Positions 1-6,442 of a stretch of DNA of 19,360 nt are shown here, piece after piece. The position numbers and the translations under genes are program-made. Origin of the DNA: Lawsonibacter sp. (lineage in GTDB: Bacteria > Bacillota > Clostridia > Oscillospirales > Oscillospiraceae). Where the stretch lies: the NCBI GenBank assembly GCA_020025455.1, contig JAHHSC010000016.1:1-19360 (forward strand). The letters run 5' to 3'. Position 1 is the stretch's first letter. Every line of letters begins with the position of its first letter. The notes under the pieces are model-generated. The model saw only the letters and a list, made by a program, of their open reading frames with translations, made no database searches and was not told where the DNA came from.

Positions 1-1092
1 TTCCAGTTTTCCTTCTGTCTGTGCCTTTTCCACAAGCGTATTGAGCCCCTCGTTGCCCGGTCCCACCGGGAAGCGGGTGCACAGGACCCGTTCACACCGG
101 TCCATCAGGGCGGCGGCCTCGGCCAGCTTCTCCCTTGATAGAGGCTGGAAGGGTTTTTCCGTCAGCACCTGCGCCGCCAGAGCACGGGCCGCCGGGTAGT
201 CCAGGTCGTTCTCCCAGAGGACCCCTGCGGCAAATGGGATTTCTTCCTTCTGGAGTCTCCGAAAGATCGGGATGCCGGTTCCGCTGCCCGAGATCACAAA
301 AACCTTCGGCTCCCCCTCGGCCCGAGGCAGCTCCACGCTGCCGTAGGTCACGTCGTAGCAGCCCTGGTCGATGTCATAGAGGTCCCGGATGAGGTCGTTG
401 GTAAAGATCTCCTCGGTGGGACCGTATCGGGCGATGGTGTCGCCCTTGACGCACACCACCTTGTCCGCCACCTTCTGGGCCAGGTCGATTTCGTGGAGGG
501 ACATCATAACGGTGATGCCTTCCGCTTTGGCCATACGGCGCAGAACGTTGAGCAGCTCCAGCTTGTGGCGGATATCCAGGTAGGAGGTCGGCTCGTCCAG
601 CACGATGAGCTCCGGCTGCTGGCAGATGGCTCTCGCCAGCAGCACCCGCTGGCGCTGCCCGTCACTGATGGAAGAAAAGTCCCGCTGGGCCAGCTCCATG
701 GCGTGGACGGTCTCCATGGCCTTTGTGGTGACGGCCTCGTCCTCCGCTGTGAACAGACCCATGCGCCCCGTGTAGGGGTAGCGGCCCGACGCGGCCACCT
801 CCCAACAGGTCATCAGCTCCGGCTTTACCGGCTGGGTCAGCATCACCGACACCTTTTTTGCAAGATCCCGGCAGGGGATGGCCTTCAGCTCCTCCCGGCC
901 GATGTACACGCTGCCCCCCATGGTGTCCAGGTGGCGGGTGATGCTCTTGAGGATGGTGGACTTTCCCGCCCCGTTTGGGCCGATGAGGGCCACCACCTCT
1001 CCCCGCTGGATGTTCAGGCAGATGTCACGAATGAGGGGCTTTCTGCCGCCGTAGCCCACGGCAAGGTCTTTGGTTTGAACATAGGCGTCCAT
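1..1092 (-). CDS. ABC importer ATP-binding protein, FecE/BtuD type, with extra C-terminal domain (partial)
   Basis: The frame opens at an ATG at 1092 and is still open at base 1, giving 364 visible residues with the C-terminus outside the window. This is the ATPase of a metal-chelate importer. Residues 1-240 hold a full nucleotide-binding domain: Walker A GPNGAGKS (about 38-45), Q-loop glutamine at 87 (MLTQPV), signature SSISDGQRQR (140-149), Walker B with LIVLDEPTSYLD (162-173), and the switch histidine in MMSLHE (about 200). After residue 240 comes a further 120 or more residues, not part of an ordinary FecE/BtuD (usually about 250-260 aa), with a glycine-rich VFVISGSGTG stretch near 264-273 that looks Rossmann-like. 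It is the last visible gene of the cbiK operon, 4 bp after the permease stop. The importer assignment is firm; the substrate and the role of the extension are not known. Confidence 0.93.
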   Translation of the reverse strand, partial: MDAYVQTKDLAVGYGGRKPLIRDICLNIQRGEVVALIGPNGAGKSTILKSITRHLDTMGGSVYIGREELKAIPCRDLAKKVSVMLTQPVKPELMTCWEVAASGRYPYTGRMGLFTAEDEAVTTKAMETVHAMELAQRDFSSISDGQRQRVLLARAICQQPELIVLDEPTSYLDIRHKLELLNVLRRMAKAEGITVMMSLHEIDLAQKVADKVVCVKGDTIARYGPTEEIFTNDLIRDLYDIDQGCYDVTYGSVELPRAEGEPKVFVISGSGTGIPIFRRLQKEEIPFAAGVLWENDLDYPAARALAAQVLTEKPFQPLSREKLAEAAALMDRCERVLCTRFPVGPGNEGLNTLVEKAQTEGKLE

Positions 1093-1096
1093 GCGG

Positions 1097-2140
1097 TCAA
1101 CTCCTTTTCCGCCGGGCCATCATATAGATGACCACCGGCGCGCCGAATATGGCGGTGACGGTGCTGATGTTCAGTCCTCTTGGGGCGAAGGCCGTCCGGG
1201 CGATCAGATCGCAGGCCATGCAGAACACCCCGCCGCCCAGGAAGATGGCCGGGATGACCACAATGGGCCGGGCCGTGCTGAGACTCCGCTTCACCAGATA
1301 GGGCACCGCAATGCCCACAAAGGAGATGGGTCCGGCGAAGGCGGTGACGCAGGCGGACAGGATGCTGCTGAGCAAAATGAGCAGCACCCGGAACACCCGG
1401 ATATTCACCCCCATGCTCTGGGCATAGGCCTCCCCCAGCTGGTAGGCCCCGATGGGCTTGGACAGCAGGAACACCGCCAGGCCGGACACCGCCACCACCA
1501 GGGCAGCCACCTTCACATGGTCCCAGTTCATGCCGGAGAAGCTGCCCATGGACCAGTTATGGAGGTTGATGATGTCCGCATCGTCGGCAAAGGTGACCAC
1601 CAGATCGGTGACGGCGGAGCAGATATACCCCACCATAATGCCGCCCACCAGCAGCACCGACATGGTGTTGACCCGGCGGGACAGCAGCAGCACAAAGCCG
1701 ATGGACAGCAGGGACCCCACAAAGGCTGCGATGATCAGGGTGGCGGCGGAAGCCGCGCCGAAGTAGTTCACAAAGCAGATCATGGTGAGGGCCACCGTCA
1801 TCTTGGCGCCCGAGGAGATGCCCAGCACAAAGGGACCGGCGATTGGATTTCCAAAGAAGGTCTGGAGCAGGAAGCCGGACAGGGACAGCGCGCCCCCCAG
1901 GATGGCTGCCATGAGGATACGGGGCAGGCGGATCTTCCAGACGATGCTTACCTGCGCTGCATCCCCCTGTTGGTGGAACAGGATCTTCCACATATCCCGG
2001 AGGGGGATGTGGGCGCTGCCGGAGTTGATGTTCAGCACCGTAATGGCGCAGAAGGCCAGAACCAGCAGCCCAAAGACCAGCAGGAACCGCAGCCGCTGCC
2101 GCCGTCTGGCGGTTTGGACTTCCAGTATACCTTGTTCCAT
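1097..2140 (-). CDS. FecCD/BtuC-family ABC importer permease
   Basis: This 347-residue polytopic membrane protein is the length expected for FecCD/BtuC permeases of siderophore, heme and cobalamin importers. A cytoplasmic N-terminus with RRRQR precedes the first membrane helix (about 18-38). The family hallmark GGALSLSGFLLQ followed by GNPIAGPFVLGISSGA is near residues 62-95. The C-terminal part keeps the GPISFVGIAVP and TAIFGAPVVIYMM motifs. Two normally conserved spots differ: the usual VPHxxR is VPYLVKR, and the usual acidic-PVGI before TAIFGAP is replaced by GLNIS. It lies 16 bp after the substrate-binding lipoprotein gene and 4 bp before the ATPase gene, so the three form one importer. 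The divergent residues argue against a standard siderophore permease, but the substrate cannot be read from sequence. Confidence 0.93.
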   Translation of the reverse strand: MEQGILEVQTARRRQRLRFLLVFGLLVLAFCAITVLNINSGSAHIPLRDMWKILFHQQGDAAQVSIVWKIRLPRILMAAILGGALSLSGFLLQTFFGNPIAGPFVLGISSGAKMTVALTMICFVNYFGAASAATLIIAAFVGSLLSIGFVLLLSRRVNTMSVLLVGGIMVGYICSAVTDLVVTFADDADIINLHNWSMGSFSGMNWDHVKVAALVVAVSGLAVFLLSKPIGAYQLGEAYAQSMGVNIRVFRVLLILLSSILSACVTAFAGPISFVGIAVPYLVKRSLSTARPIVVIPAIFLGGGVFCMACDLIARTAFAPRGLNISTVTAIFGAPVVIYMMARRKRS

Positions 2141-2156
2141 CTGGTTTTCCCCTCTC

Positions 2157-3308
2157 TTACTTCAATTTGTGGATAAAGGTCAGCTCGTCCCGGTCTGTGC
2201 CGGTGAGCATCTCATTCACATCCCCGATCATGCCGCCCAGCACGTCGGTGGCCTGATAGAGGTATTTTCCGGTACACCACACATTGCCGCTTGTTACCGC
2301 CTTGAAGTCGGCGAACAGCGGGCTCTTGTCCAGCAGGTCCTGCACGCTGTCAAGCGGCGCGTCGATGGTGGCATTATAGATGATATAGTCGGCGTCCCTA
2401 GCAGCGGCATAAAAGTCCTCCATGGTCATGGTCACGCCGGAGGTGGCGGTATTTGGGTCGCCCAGATCCCGGAAGATGTAGCGCCCCCCTGCCAGCTCGA
2501 TCATTTTGGCCAGGTAGTCAGAGGACTTCCGCACCGCCACGTCGCCCCGTGCGGTCACATAGAAGAAGGCCACGGTCTGTTCGGTGTTCTCAAATCCGCT
2601 CAGGTCCTCCACCAGCTTGGCCTGCTGCCGGAAGAAGGCCTCGGCCTCCTCCTCCCGTCCCAGCAAAACCCCGTACAGCTTGATCCACTCGGTGCGGCCC
2701 AGGGGATGCGTCTCATAGCTGGACCGGTCGATGAGCACCGGGATACCCAGCTCCTCCAGCTTCTCCTTTACCTCGGGGGCGTGAAGGATCATGGTGGACT
2801 CCACCGCCAGACCACAGCCCTCAGAGAGGAGCAGCTCGTAGTCGGGCTGGGCGTACTTGCCCGCATAGAGGATCTCCCCATCCGCCATGGCAGAAGCAGC
2901 CTCCTCGATGTACCAGGCCTCCTCCCTGGACCCAGAGAGCCGAATGGAATCAAGACCGTCCAGCGCCCGGAACAGGGACATGGCGGAGGTGGCCGCCAGG
3001 TAGATATTTTGAATGGGCTTGCGCAGAACCGTATAGCCCTCCTGCGCCTCCGGGGGCAGTTGGCCCTGCTCCGGAGCCACCAGATAGCGGGTGCCGTCAT
3101 CCATCACGATGGCCGACCAGCCGTCCTCATAGCGGAACACCCGAAAGCAGCTGGCGTAGTCAAGCTCCGTCTCGGATTGGAAGGTAAGTCCGGTGAGCAC
3201 CGGGGCCTCCCCCTGGTTCTGAGGCTCCCCGGGGGCGGGCGCACAGCCCGCCGGAATGAGCAGGAGCAGGGTCAGGACCAGCGCCCAGACCTTTTTCAGC
3301 CGGGCCAT
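2157..3308 (-). CDS. Substrate-binding lipoprotein of metal-chelate ABC importer (FecB/BtuF-like)
   Basis: This 383-residue protein starts with a lipoprotein-type signal peptide (MARLKK, then a leucine-rich core, then IPAGC with Cys22). It is therefore expected to be tethered outside the cytoplasmic membrane. The mature part follows the two-lobe periplasmic-binding pattern: ATSAMSLFRALDGLDSIRLSG in the first lobe, the ESTMILHAPEVKEKLEELGIPVLID segment leading into the linking helix, and a second lobe containing EEAEAFFRQQAKLVEDL. An N-terminal stretch of about 90 residues before the PBP fold is longer than in typical BtuF. The ATG at 3308 follows the stop of the preceding lipoprotein by 3 bp, so translational coupling is likely. 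It delivers ligand to the FecCD permease encoded next. Family is clear; the ligand (corrinoid, heme, siderophore or free metal) is not. Confidence 0.9.
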   Translation of the reverse strand: MARLKKVWALVLTLLLLIPAGCAPAPGEPQNQGEAPVLTGLTFQSETELDYASCFRVFRYEDGWSAIVMDDGTRYLVAPEQGQLPPEAQEGYTVLRKPIQNIYLAATSAMSLFRALDGLDSIRLSGSREEAWYIEEAASAMADGEILYAGKYAQPDYELLLSEGCGLAVESTMILHAPEVKEKLEELGIPVLIDRSSYETHPLGRTEWIKLYGVLLGREEEAEAFFRQQAKLVEDLSGFENTEQTVAFFYVTARGDVAVRKSSDYLAKMIELAGGRYIFRDLGDPNTATSGVTMTMEDFYAAARDADYIIYNATIDAPLDSVQDLLDKSPLFADFKAVTSGNVWCTGKYLYQATDVLGGMIGDVNEMLTGTDRDELTFIHKLK

Positions 3309-3311
3309 GGC

Positions 3312-4205
3312 TTACTTGGCCTCCTGAACGGAGGCAGAATCGAAGGTCAGGGTATAGGCGATCTCGTGAGGTTCGCCCATGGCCACCGTGTCGGCCAGCA
3401 CGGGCATGGGCCAGTCAAAGCCGGTGACGGGGATTTCAAAGGTGGAGCCGGGCTCCAGGGTGACAGGCTCGTACATCACGTCGTCCACCTTCATATAGTC
3501 GTAGTTGCTGCTGCTCCACACGATGGTGGCGGTCACCTTTCCGCCCTCCACATGGAGCTTGGCGGGAGAGGCCACGCTGGAGCGGCCGGAGCCGCCCGCA
3601 AGGGCTACGTGGGCGGTGTAGGTACCGTCCGCCAGCTTCAGAGACTCCGCCGGGGTAAAGAGCTCGCCGGACAGGGCCTCCACGGGCAGGGAATCGGCAC
3701 GGAACACCAGGGTGCGGTCGTACCATTTCTCCTTATTTTTGCTGAAGGCGGCGCAGTCCAGCCCCTTGTTCAGCTGGGCCACGGGGACGGTGAAGGTGTG
3801 CGCGCCGTCCTCGGTCTCCTCAAAGGGGATGAAGGCAGACTCGTCGGCGGCGACCGCCTCCTGGCCGGTGCCCATAAAGACCTTCAAATAGCCGGTGCCG
3901 CCCATGGTCATCACGGCGGTCATCTGGCCGCTCTTTACAGTGAGCTTGCAGGACACCACATTGAACATGGAGGAGCTGGAGTCCACGGTAATGTCGTAAA
4001 CGCCGTCCTTCACCTGGCTTCCGTCTACGGGGACCAGACCGGCATCCAGATCCTCCTTCACCGCGCCCATGTCCTCGGGCTTGGCCACCGAGCCGGAGGA
4101 CTGAGCAGCACCCGGCTTGTCGGGATTCTCCTGCTTGGCGCAGCCGACGGCGAACAGCATGGCAAGGGCCAGCGCGGCGCTGGCGATACGCTTCAAATGT
4201 TTCAT
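3312..4205 (-). CDS. Lipoprotein with two NEAT-like repeats, putative tetrapyrrole or metal-binding protein
   Basis: The 297-residue product starts at the ATG at 4205, preceded by AAAGGAAA. An upstream in-frame extension to 4367 overlaps the cbiK coding end and lacks a signal peptide, so it was rejected. Residues 1-22 form a lipoprotein signal (core ALALAMLFAV, Cys22). After a linker, two related domains follow: repeat 1 at about 65-165 begins KDGVYDITV and repeat 2 at about 190-290 begins ADGTYTAHV. Each then shows a serine-rich turn, a strand ending in V-x-G-x-(M/V)-T-A and a (Y)xKV element (GYLKV; NYDYMKV). This layout resembles the NEAT heme-binding beta-sandwich, but no classical YxxxY heme pair is present, so the relation is tentative. 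It is encoded between the exported chelatase and the importer, suggesting it passes ligand from one to the other. The function is inferred from context only. Confidence 0.8.
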   Translation of the reverse strand: MKHLKRIASAALALAMLFAVGCAKQENPDKPGAAQSSGSVAKPEDMGAVKEDLDAGLVPVDGSQVKDGVYDITVDSSSSMFNVVSCKLTVKSGQMTAVMTMGGTGYLKVFMGTGQEAVAADESAFIPFEETEDGAHTFTVPVAQLNKGLDCAAFSKNKEKWYDRTLVFRADSLPVEALSGELFTPAESLKLADGTYTAHVALAGGSGRSSVASPAKLHVEGGKVTATIVWSSSNYDYMKVDDVMYEPVTLEPGSTFEIPVTGFDWPMPVLADTVAMGEPHEIAYTLTFDSASVQEAK

Positions 4206-4227
4206 AATTTGTTTCCTTTCATTTAGA

Positions 4228-4265
4228 AGCTGCGGCTCCACGTCCACAGGCGTGAAGCCGCAGCT
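4228..4265 (-). other. Intergenic hairpin between cbiK and the NEAT-like lipoprotein gene
   Basis: In the 80-bp gap between two genes of one operon, AGCTGCGGCT (4228-4237) is complementary to AGCCGCAGCT (4256-4265). After one non-Watson-Crick position, CACG pairs with CGTG around an 8-base loop. No T-run follows on the minus strand, so it is not an intrinsic terminator. It could be an mRNA-stabilising or processing structure that sets different levels of CbiK and of the downstream genes. That role is inference. Confidence 0.6.
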
Positions 4266-4285
4266 GCCGGTAAATTGGTTCTTTT

Positions 4286-5251
4286 TTACTTGGCCATAGC
4301 GGCGGCGGCGTGATCCACCAGCATCTGGCGAACGGCATCCATCTCGCCCAGACCGCGCAGGCGGCACTCCACCTGGTACCCGGCCTTGGTGAACGCGGAC
4401 CGCCAGGAGTCCTCCTCGTCACCGGCCATGTCGTTGTTGGCGTGGTCGCCGGCCACGATCATCAGCGGCTGGAGCACCACACGCTTATACTGGCCCTCGC
4501 CCACAGCGGCCAGCACATCGTCCAGAGAGGGGGCGGCCTCCACGGTGCCGATGAAGTAGTTATTTAGGCCCGCATCGGCCAGGGTCTCCTGCATCTTGGT
4601 GTAGACCGCGTTGGAGTCGGCCTCCGTTCCGTGGCCCATAAAGACAATGGCGGTTTCGCCGTCATCATACTCGGCGGTATCCTCGGTGATGGCGCCCATC
4701 AGGTTCTGGAAGTCCTCGTCGCTGGTGAGCAGAGGCTCCCCCACCAACACCTTCTCAAAGGAGTCGGCGTACTTGGCAAGCTCGTCCATAAGCTCGTCAT
4801 ACTCAAGCCCGTTCATCAGGTGGGTAGGCTGAACCACCAGAGTCTTGACCTGGTTTTCAACGGCACGCTCCAGAGCCTGGCCCACGTTGTCGATGGTCAC
4901 GGCATCGCGCTTGGCCACCCGGTCAATGATGATCTGGCTTGTGAAGGCGCGGCGGACGGACCAGTCCTGGAAGGCGTCCTCCATAGCCTGCTCAATGGCG
5001 CCGATGGTGTTGCGGCGGCTATCGTTGTAGCTGGTGCCAAAGCTCACCACCAGCAGCTCCTGCTCGCCGATGCCATCCTCGTTGCGGGGCTTGTCCAGCG
5101 CGGCATCGCCGGTGGTGTAGTCCTCGCCTTCAATGGGTGTAGTCTGGTCCTGGGTGGATTGCTCCGGCTGCTTGGCCTGCTTCTTGCCGCAGGCCACCAG
5201 GGTCAGGGCCATCGCGGAGGCCAGTACAAGTGCGATTGTTTTTTTCATCAT
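4286..5251 (-). CDS. cbiK: Exported sirohydrochlorin cobaltochelatase, CbiK-type lipoprotein
   Basis: The 321-residue protein is a class II chelatase of the CbiK family, which inserts cobalt into sirohydrochlorin in the anaerobic cobalamin route. Visible family motifs are VVSFGTSYNDSR (68-79), the RAFTS segment (101-105), QPTHLMNG (141-148), GEPLL (171-175), MGHGT with His207, TVE with Glu238, and PLMIVAGDHANNDMAGDE with His270. The metal-binding histidines and glutamate appear intact, so activity is plausible. Unlike cytoplasmic CbiK, residues 1-21 form a lipoprotein signal with lipobox LVAC (Cys21) and a short polar linker. Start: ATG at 5251 lies 7 bases after GGAG; a second ATG at 5248 is equally possible. 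A cobalamin riboswitch lies upstream, and NEAT-like and ABC importer genes follow. Exported CbiK (CbiKP) is known in Desulfovibrio. Whether this enzyme metallates, demetallates or only carries a tetrapyrrole is open. Confidence 0.92.
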   Translation of the reverse strand: MMKKTIALVLASAMALTLVACGKKQAKQPEQSTQDQTTPIEGEDYTTGDAALDKPRNEDGIGEQELLVVSFGTSYNDSRRNTIGAIEQAMEDAFQDWSVRRAFTSQIIIDRVAKRDAVTIDNVGQALERAVENQVKTLVVQPTHLMNGLEYDELMDELAKYADSFEKVLVGEPLLTSDEDFQNLMGAITEDTAEYDDGETAIVFMGHGTEADSNAVYTKMQETLADAGLNNYFIGTVEAAPSLDDVLAAVGEGQYKRVVLQPLMIVAGDHANNDMAGDEEDSWRSAFTKAGYQVECRLRGLGEMDAVRQMLVDHAAAAMAK

Positions 5252-5280
5252 GGAAATGCTCCTTTTCTTTTTACGCAAAT

Positions 5281-5308
5281 AAAAAAGCCGCGGCGACATC
5301 GCCGCAGC
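5281..5308 (-). terminator. Intrinsic terminator between the leader ORF and cbiK (attenuator candidate)
   Basis: On the minus strand a GC-rich stem (5308-5299 against 5296-5287, nine usable pairs including one T-G) is followed at once by six T residues (5286-5281). It lies 15 bases after the leader ORF stop and about 30 bases before the cbiK start. Standing inside the 5' leader downstream of a riboswitch, it most likely controls readthrough into the operon. Confidence 0.85.
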
Positions 5309-5323
5309 CGTTTTTCTGCGCAA

Positions 5324-5398
5324 CTAATATGCCCTGTCCATTTCGCGCGTGGACAGTGCCTTCATCGACTTGAGCAGTTCTTCTGACTGGCGCTTCAT
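5324..5398 (-). CDS. 24-codon leader ORF downstream of the cobalamin riboswitch
   Basis: An ATG at 5398 opens a 24-residue frame ending at TAG (5326-5324). The peptide begins MKRQSEELL and ends REMDRAY; it is charged, probably helical, and has no signal peptide or membrane segment. The start is preceded by AGGAGG (5411-5406), one of the best ribosome sites in the window, at a good distance. That site directly abuts the riboswitch 3' end, and the terminator follows 15 bases after the stop. I do not recognise the peptide. The position suggests either a leader peptide whose translation affects termination or a tiny functional protein. Translation is inferred from the ribosome site alone. Confidence 0.6.
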   Translation of the reverse strand: MKRQSEELLKSMKALSTREMDRAY

Positions 5399-5411
5399 CG
5401 TTCCCCCTCCT

Positions 5412-5549
5412 GCCTTCCCAGTTTCCCAGTGGCCGACTTTCGTCCTGGAGAGGGCCTCCGCGCACACAGCGGCGGGACCGTCCGGGAATTGCACCCGATT
5501 CTCTATTCTCCGTCAGGGGCAGTTTCTTTTCCGCCCGGGACGGCACTCA
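5412..5549 (-). promoter_or_regulatory. Cobalamin (B12) riboswitch
   Basis: Read on the minus strand, the leader shows the order of conserved cobalamin-riboswitch elements. AGAATAGAGAATCGGGTGCA (5510-5491) runs into a CGGGT...CCCG stem-loop, followed by the B12 box CGGTCCCGCCGCTGTG (5480-5465). The 3' segment AGTCGGCCACTGGGAAACTG (5438-5419) ends in GGGAAGGC (5419-5412). The box differs from the common CCGCCACTG form by one base. The 5' boundary (about 5549, at TGAGTGCC) is approximate. The aptamer sits between a promoter and the cbiK operon, so B12 is expected to repress chelatase and importer synthesis. Confidence 0.9.
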
Positions 5550-5569
5550 AGTCCGTATGAATTTTCTAT

Positions 5570-5599
5570 ATTCTACAACGTGGGCCGCGCCCATGTCAA
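5570..5599 (-). promoter_or_regulatory. Promoter of the riboswitch-cbiK operon
   Basis: A perfect -35 TTGACA (5599-5594), an 18-base spacer and a -10 TAGAAT (5575-5570) lie about 20 bases before the riboswitch on the minus strand. This places the transcript start near 5563, so the aptamer would be transcribed whole. Confidence 0.75.
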
Positions 5600-5614
5600 G
5601 AAGGGCTTCCCTGC

Positions 5615-5650
5615 AAAAGGGTGCGGCACTGTACCCACAGTGCCGCACCC
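5615..5650 (-). terminator. Terminator of the GntR-ABC operon
   Basis: A perfect 14-bp inverted repeat (5619-5632 against 5637-5650) with a 4-base loop is followed by TTTT on the minus strand. It lies 15 bases after the permease stop. It separates that operon from the cbiK promoter immediately downstream. Confidence 0.88.
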
Positions 5651-5665
5651 TGGACGTGCGAATGG

Positions 5666-6442
5666 TTATTCCAGATTCAGCCTGTTCCGGAGGAACCAGG
5701 TGGTGATCAGGTAGAAGATGCCAAAGCGGATGCCCGTGTGCACAATGCCAATCCAAATAAGCGTTTCCGTGCTGCTGCTCAGGTGGAAGAACTGGGCCAC
5801 CGTTTCCGTTGAGGGCAGCAGACCGGAGATAAAACTGCCCCCAAATTGCAGCCCAAAGAACGCGGCAAAGGAGCAAAGCAGCTTATTGTTGGCAAAGCTG
5901 CATCCAATCGACATGGCTGCATACACCAGCATGAACCCCGTCATAATGGTCAGCAGACCGGAAACCAGCGCGAACACCAGCAGCTTCAGTTCCTCCATGT
6001 TCAGGATGTTCACGATCATATCCTTGATCTCCCGGAGCATGGGCCCCAGGTCGATGGCGTACCCCACCACCAGAATACTTGCACTCAGAATGACGGCAAT
6101 GCCGGACAGCACCACCCAGATGGTGGCGGTGAGCAGCTTGCTCCAGATATGCTGGTGGACATTGACCGGAAGGGTAAACATGAGGTAGCCCTCATCCCCC
6201 ATCATGTTCCTGTAGAACCGAACCGCCATCAGCACCAGGCAGGCGATAAACAATCCGGCAATCGCAATGGAATAGGCTACCGCCAGCAGACTGCCCAGCA
6301 CAATGAGTACATTGTTTTTCGAGTCTAGGAAACTTGTCAGGCTGAACCGGGCGCCCAGGGCGGCACACAGAAGGACCAGGATAATGGGCACGATGACCCG
6401 TCCAGTTGCACGCAGCTCGTGCTTCATCAGTTTTCTCAGCAT
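5666..6442 (-). CDS. ABC exporter membrane subunit of a YtrA-type operon
   Basis: This 258-residue protein is mostly hydrophobic, with about six predicted membrane segments. Segments include IVPIILVLLCAALGA near the N-terminus, VLGSLLAVAYSIAIAGLFIACLVLM, and a C-terminal pair ending FGIFYLITTWFLRNR. The N-terminal MLRKLMKHELRATGR, a short amphipathic cytosolic lead-in, is typical of ABC-2 permease subunits. The gene start overlaps the ATPase stop by 7 bp, showing translational coupling. With that ATPase it would form an exporter or a bacitracin/envelope-stress type transporter as in ytrABCDEF operons. The transported compound is unknown. Confidence 0.85.
   Translation of the reverse strand: MLRKLMKHELRATGRVIVPIILVLLCAALGARFSLTSFLDSKNNVLIVLGSLLAVAYSIAIAGLFIACLVLMAVRFYRNMMGDEGYLMFTLPVNVHQHIWSKLLTATIWVVLSGIAVILSASILVVGYAIDLGPMLREIKDMIVNILNMEELKLLVFALVSGLLTIMTGFMLVYAAMSIGCSFANNKLLCSFAAFFGLQFGGSFISGLLPSTETVAQFFHLSSSTETLIWIGIVHTGIRFGIFYLITTWFLRNRLNLE

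Noticed and set aside
1782..4226. Very long plus-strand open frame (about 814 codons) antisense to the permease and lipoprotein genes
   Set aside because: It mirrors the minus-strand genes, is rich in His/Gln/Gly as reversed GC-rich codons give, and has no ribosome site or domain.
5252..5323. Extended N-terminus of CbiK starting at 5323
   Set aside because: The extension would be translated through the terminator hairpin and would bury the lipoprotein signal; a good ribosome site precedes the ATG at 5251.
5271..5546. 91-codon minus-strand frame across the riboswitch and leader ORF
   Set aside because: It runs through the conserved aptamer in another frame and has no ribosome site; the 24-codon ORF has one.
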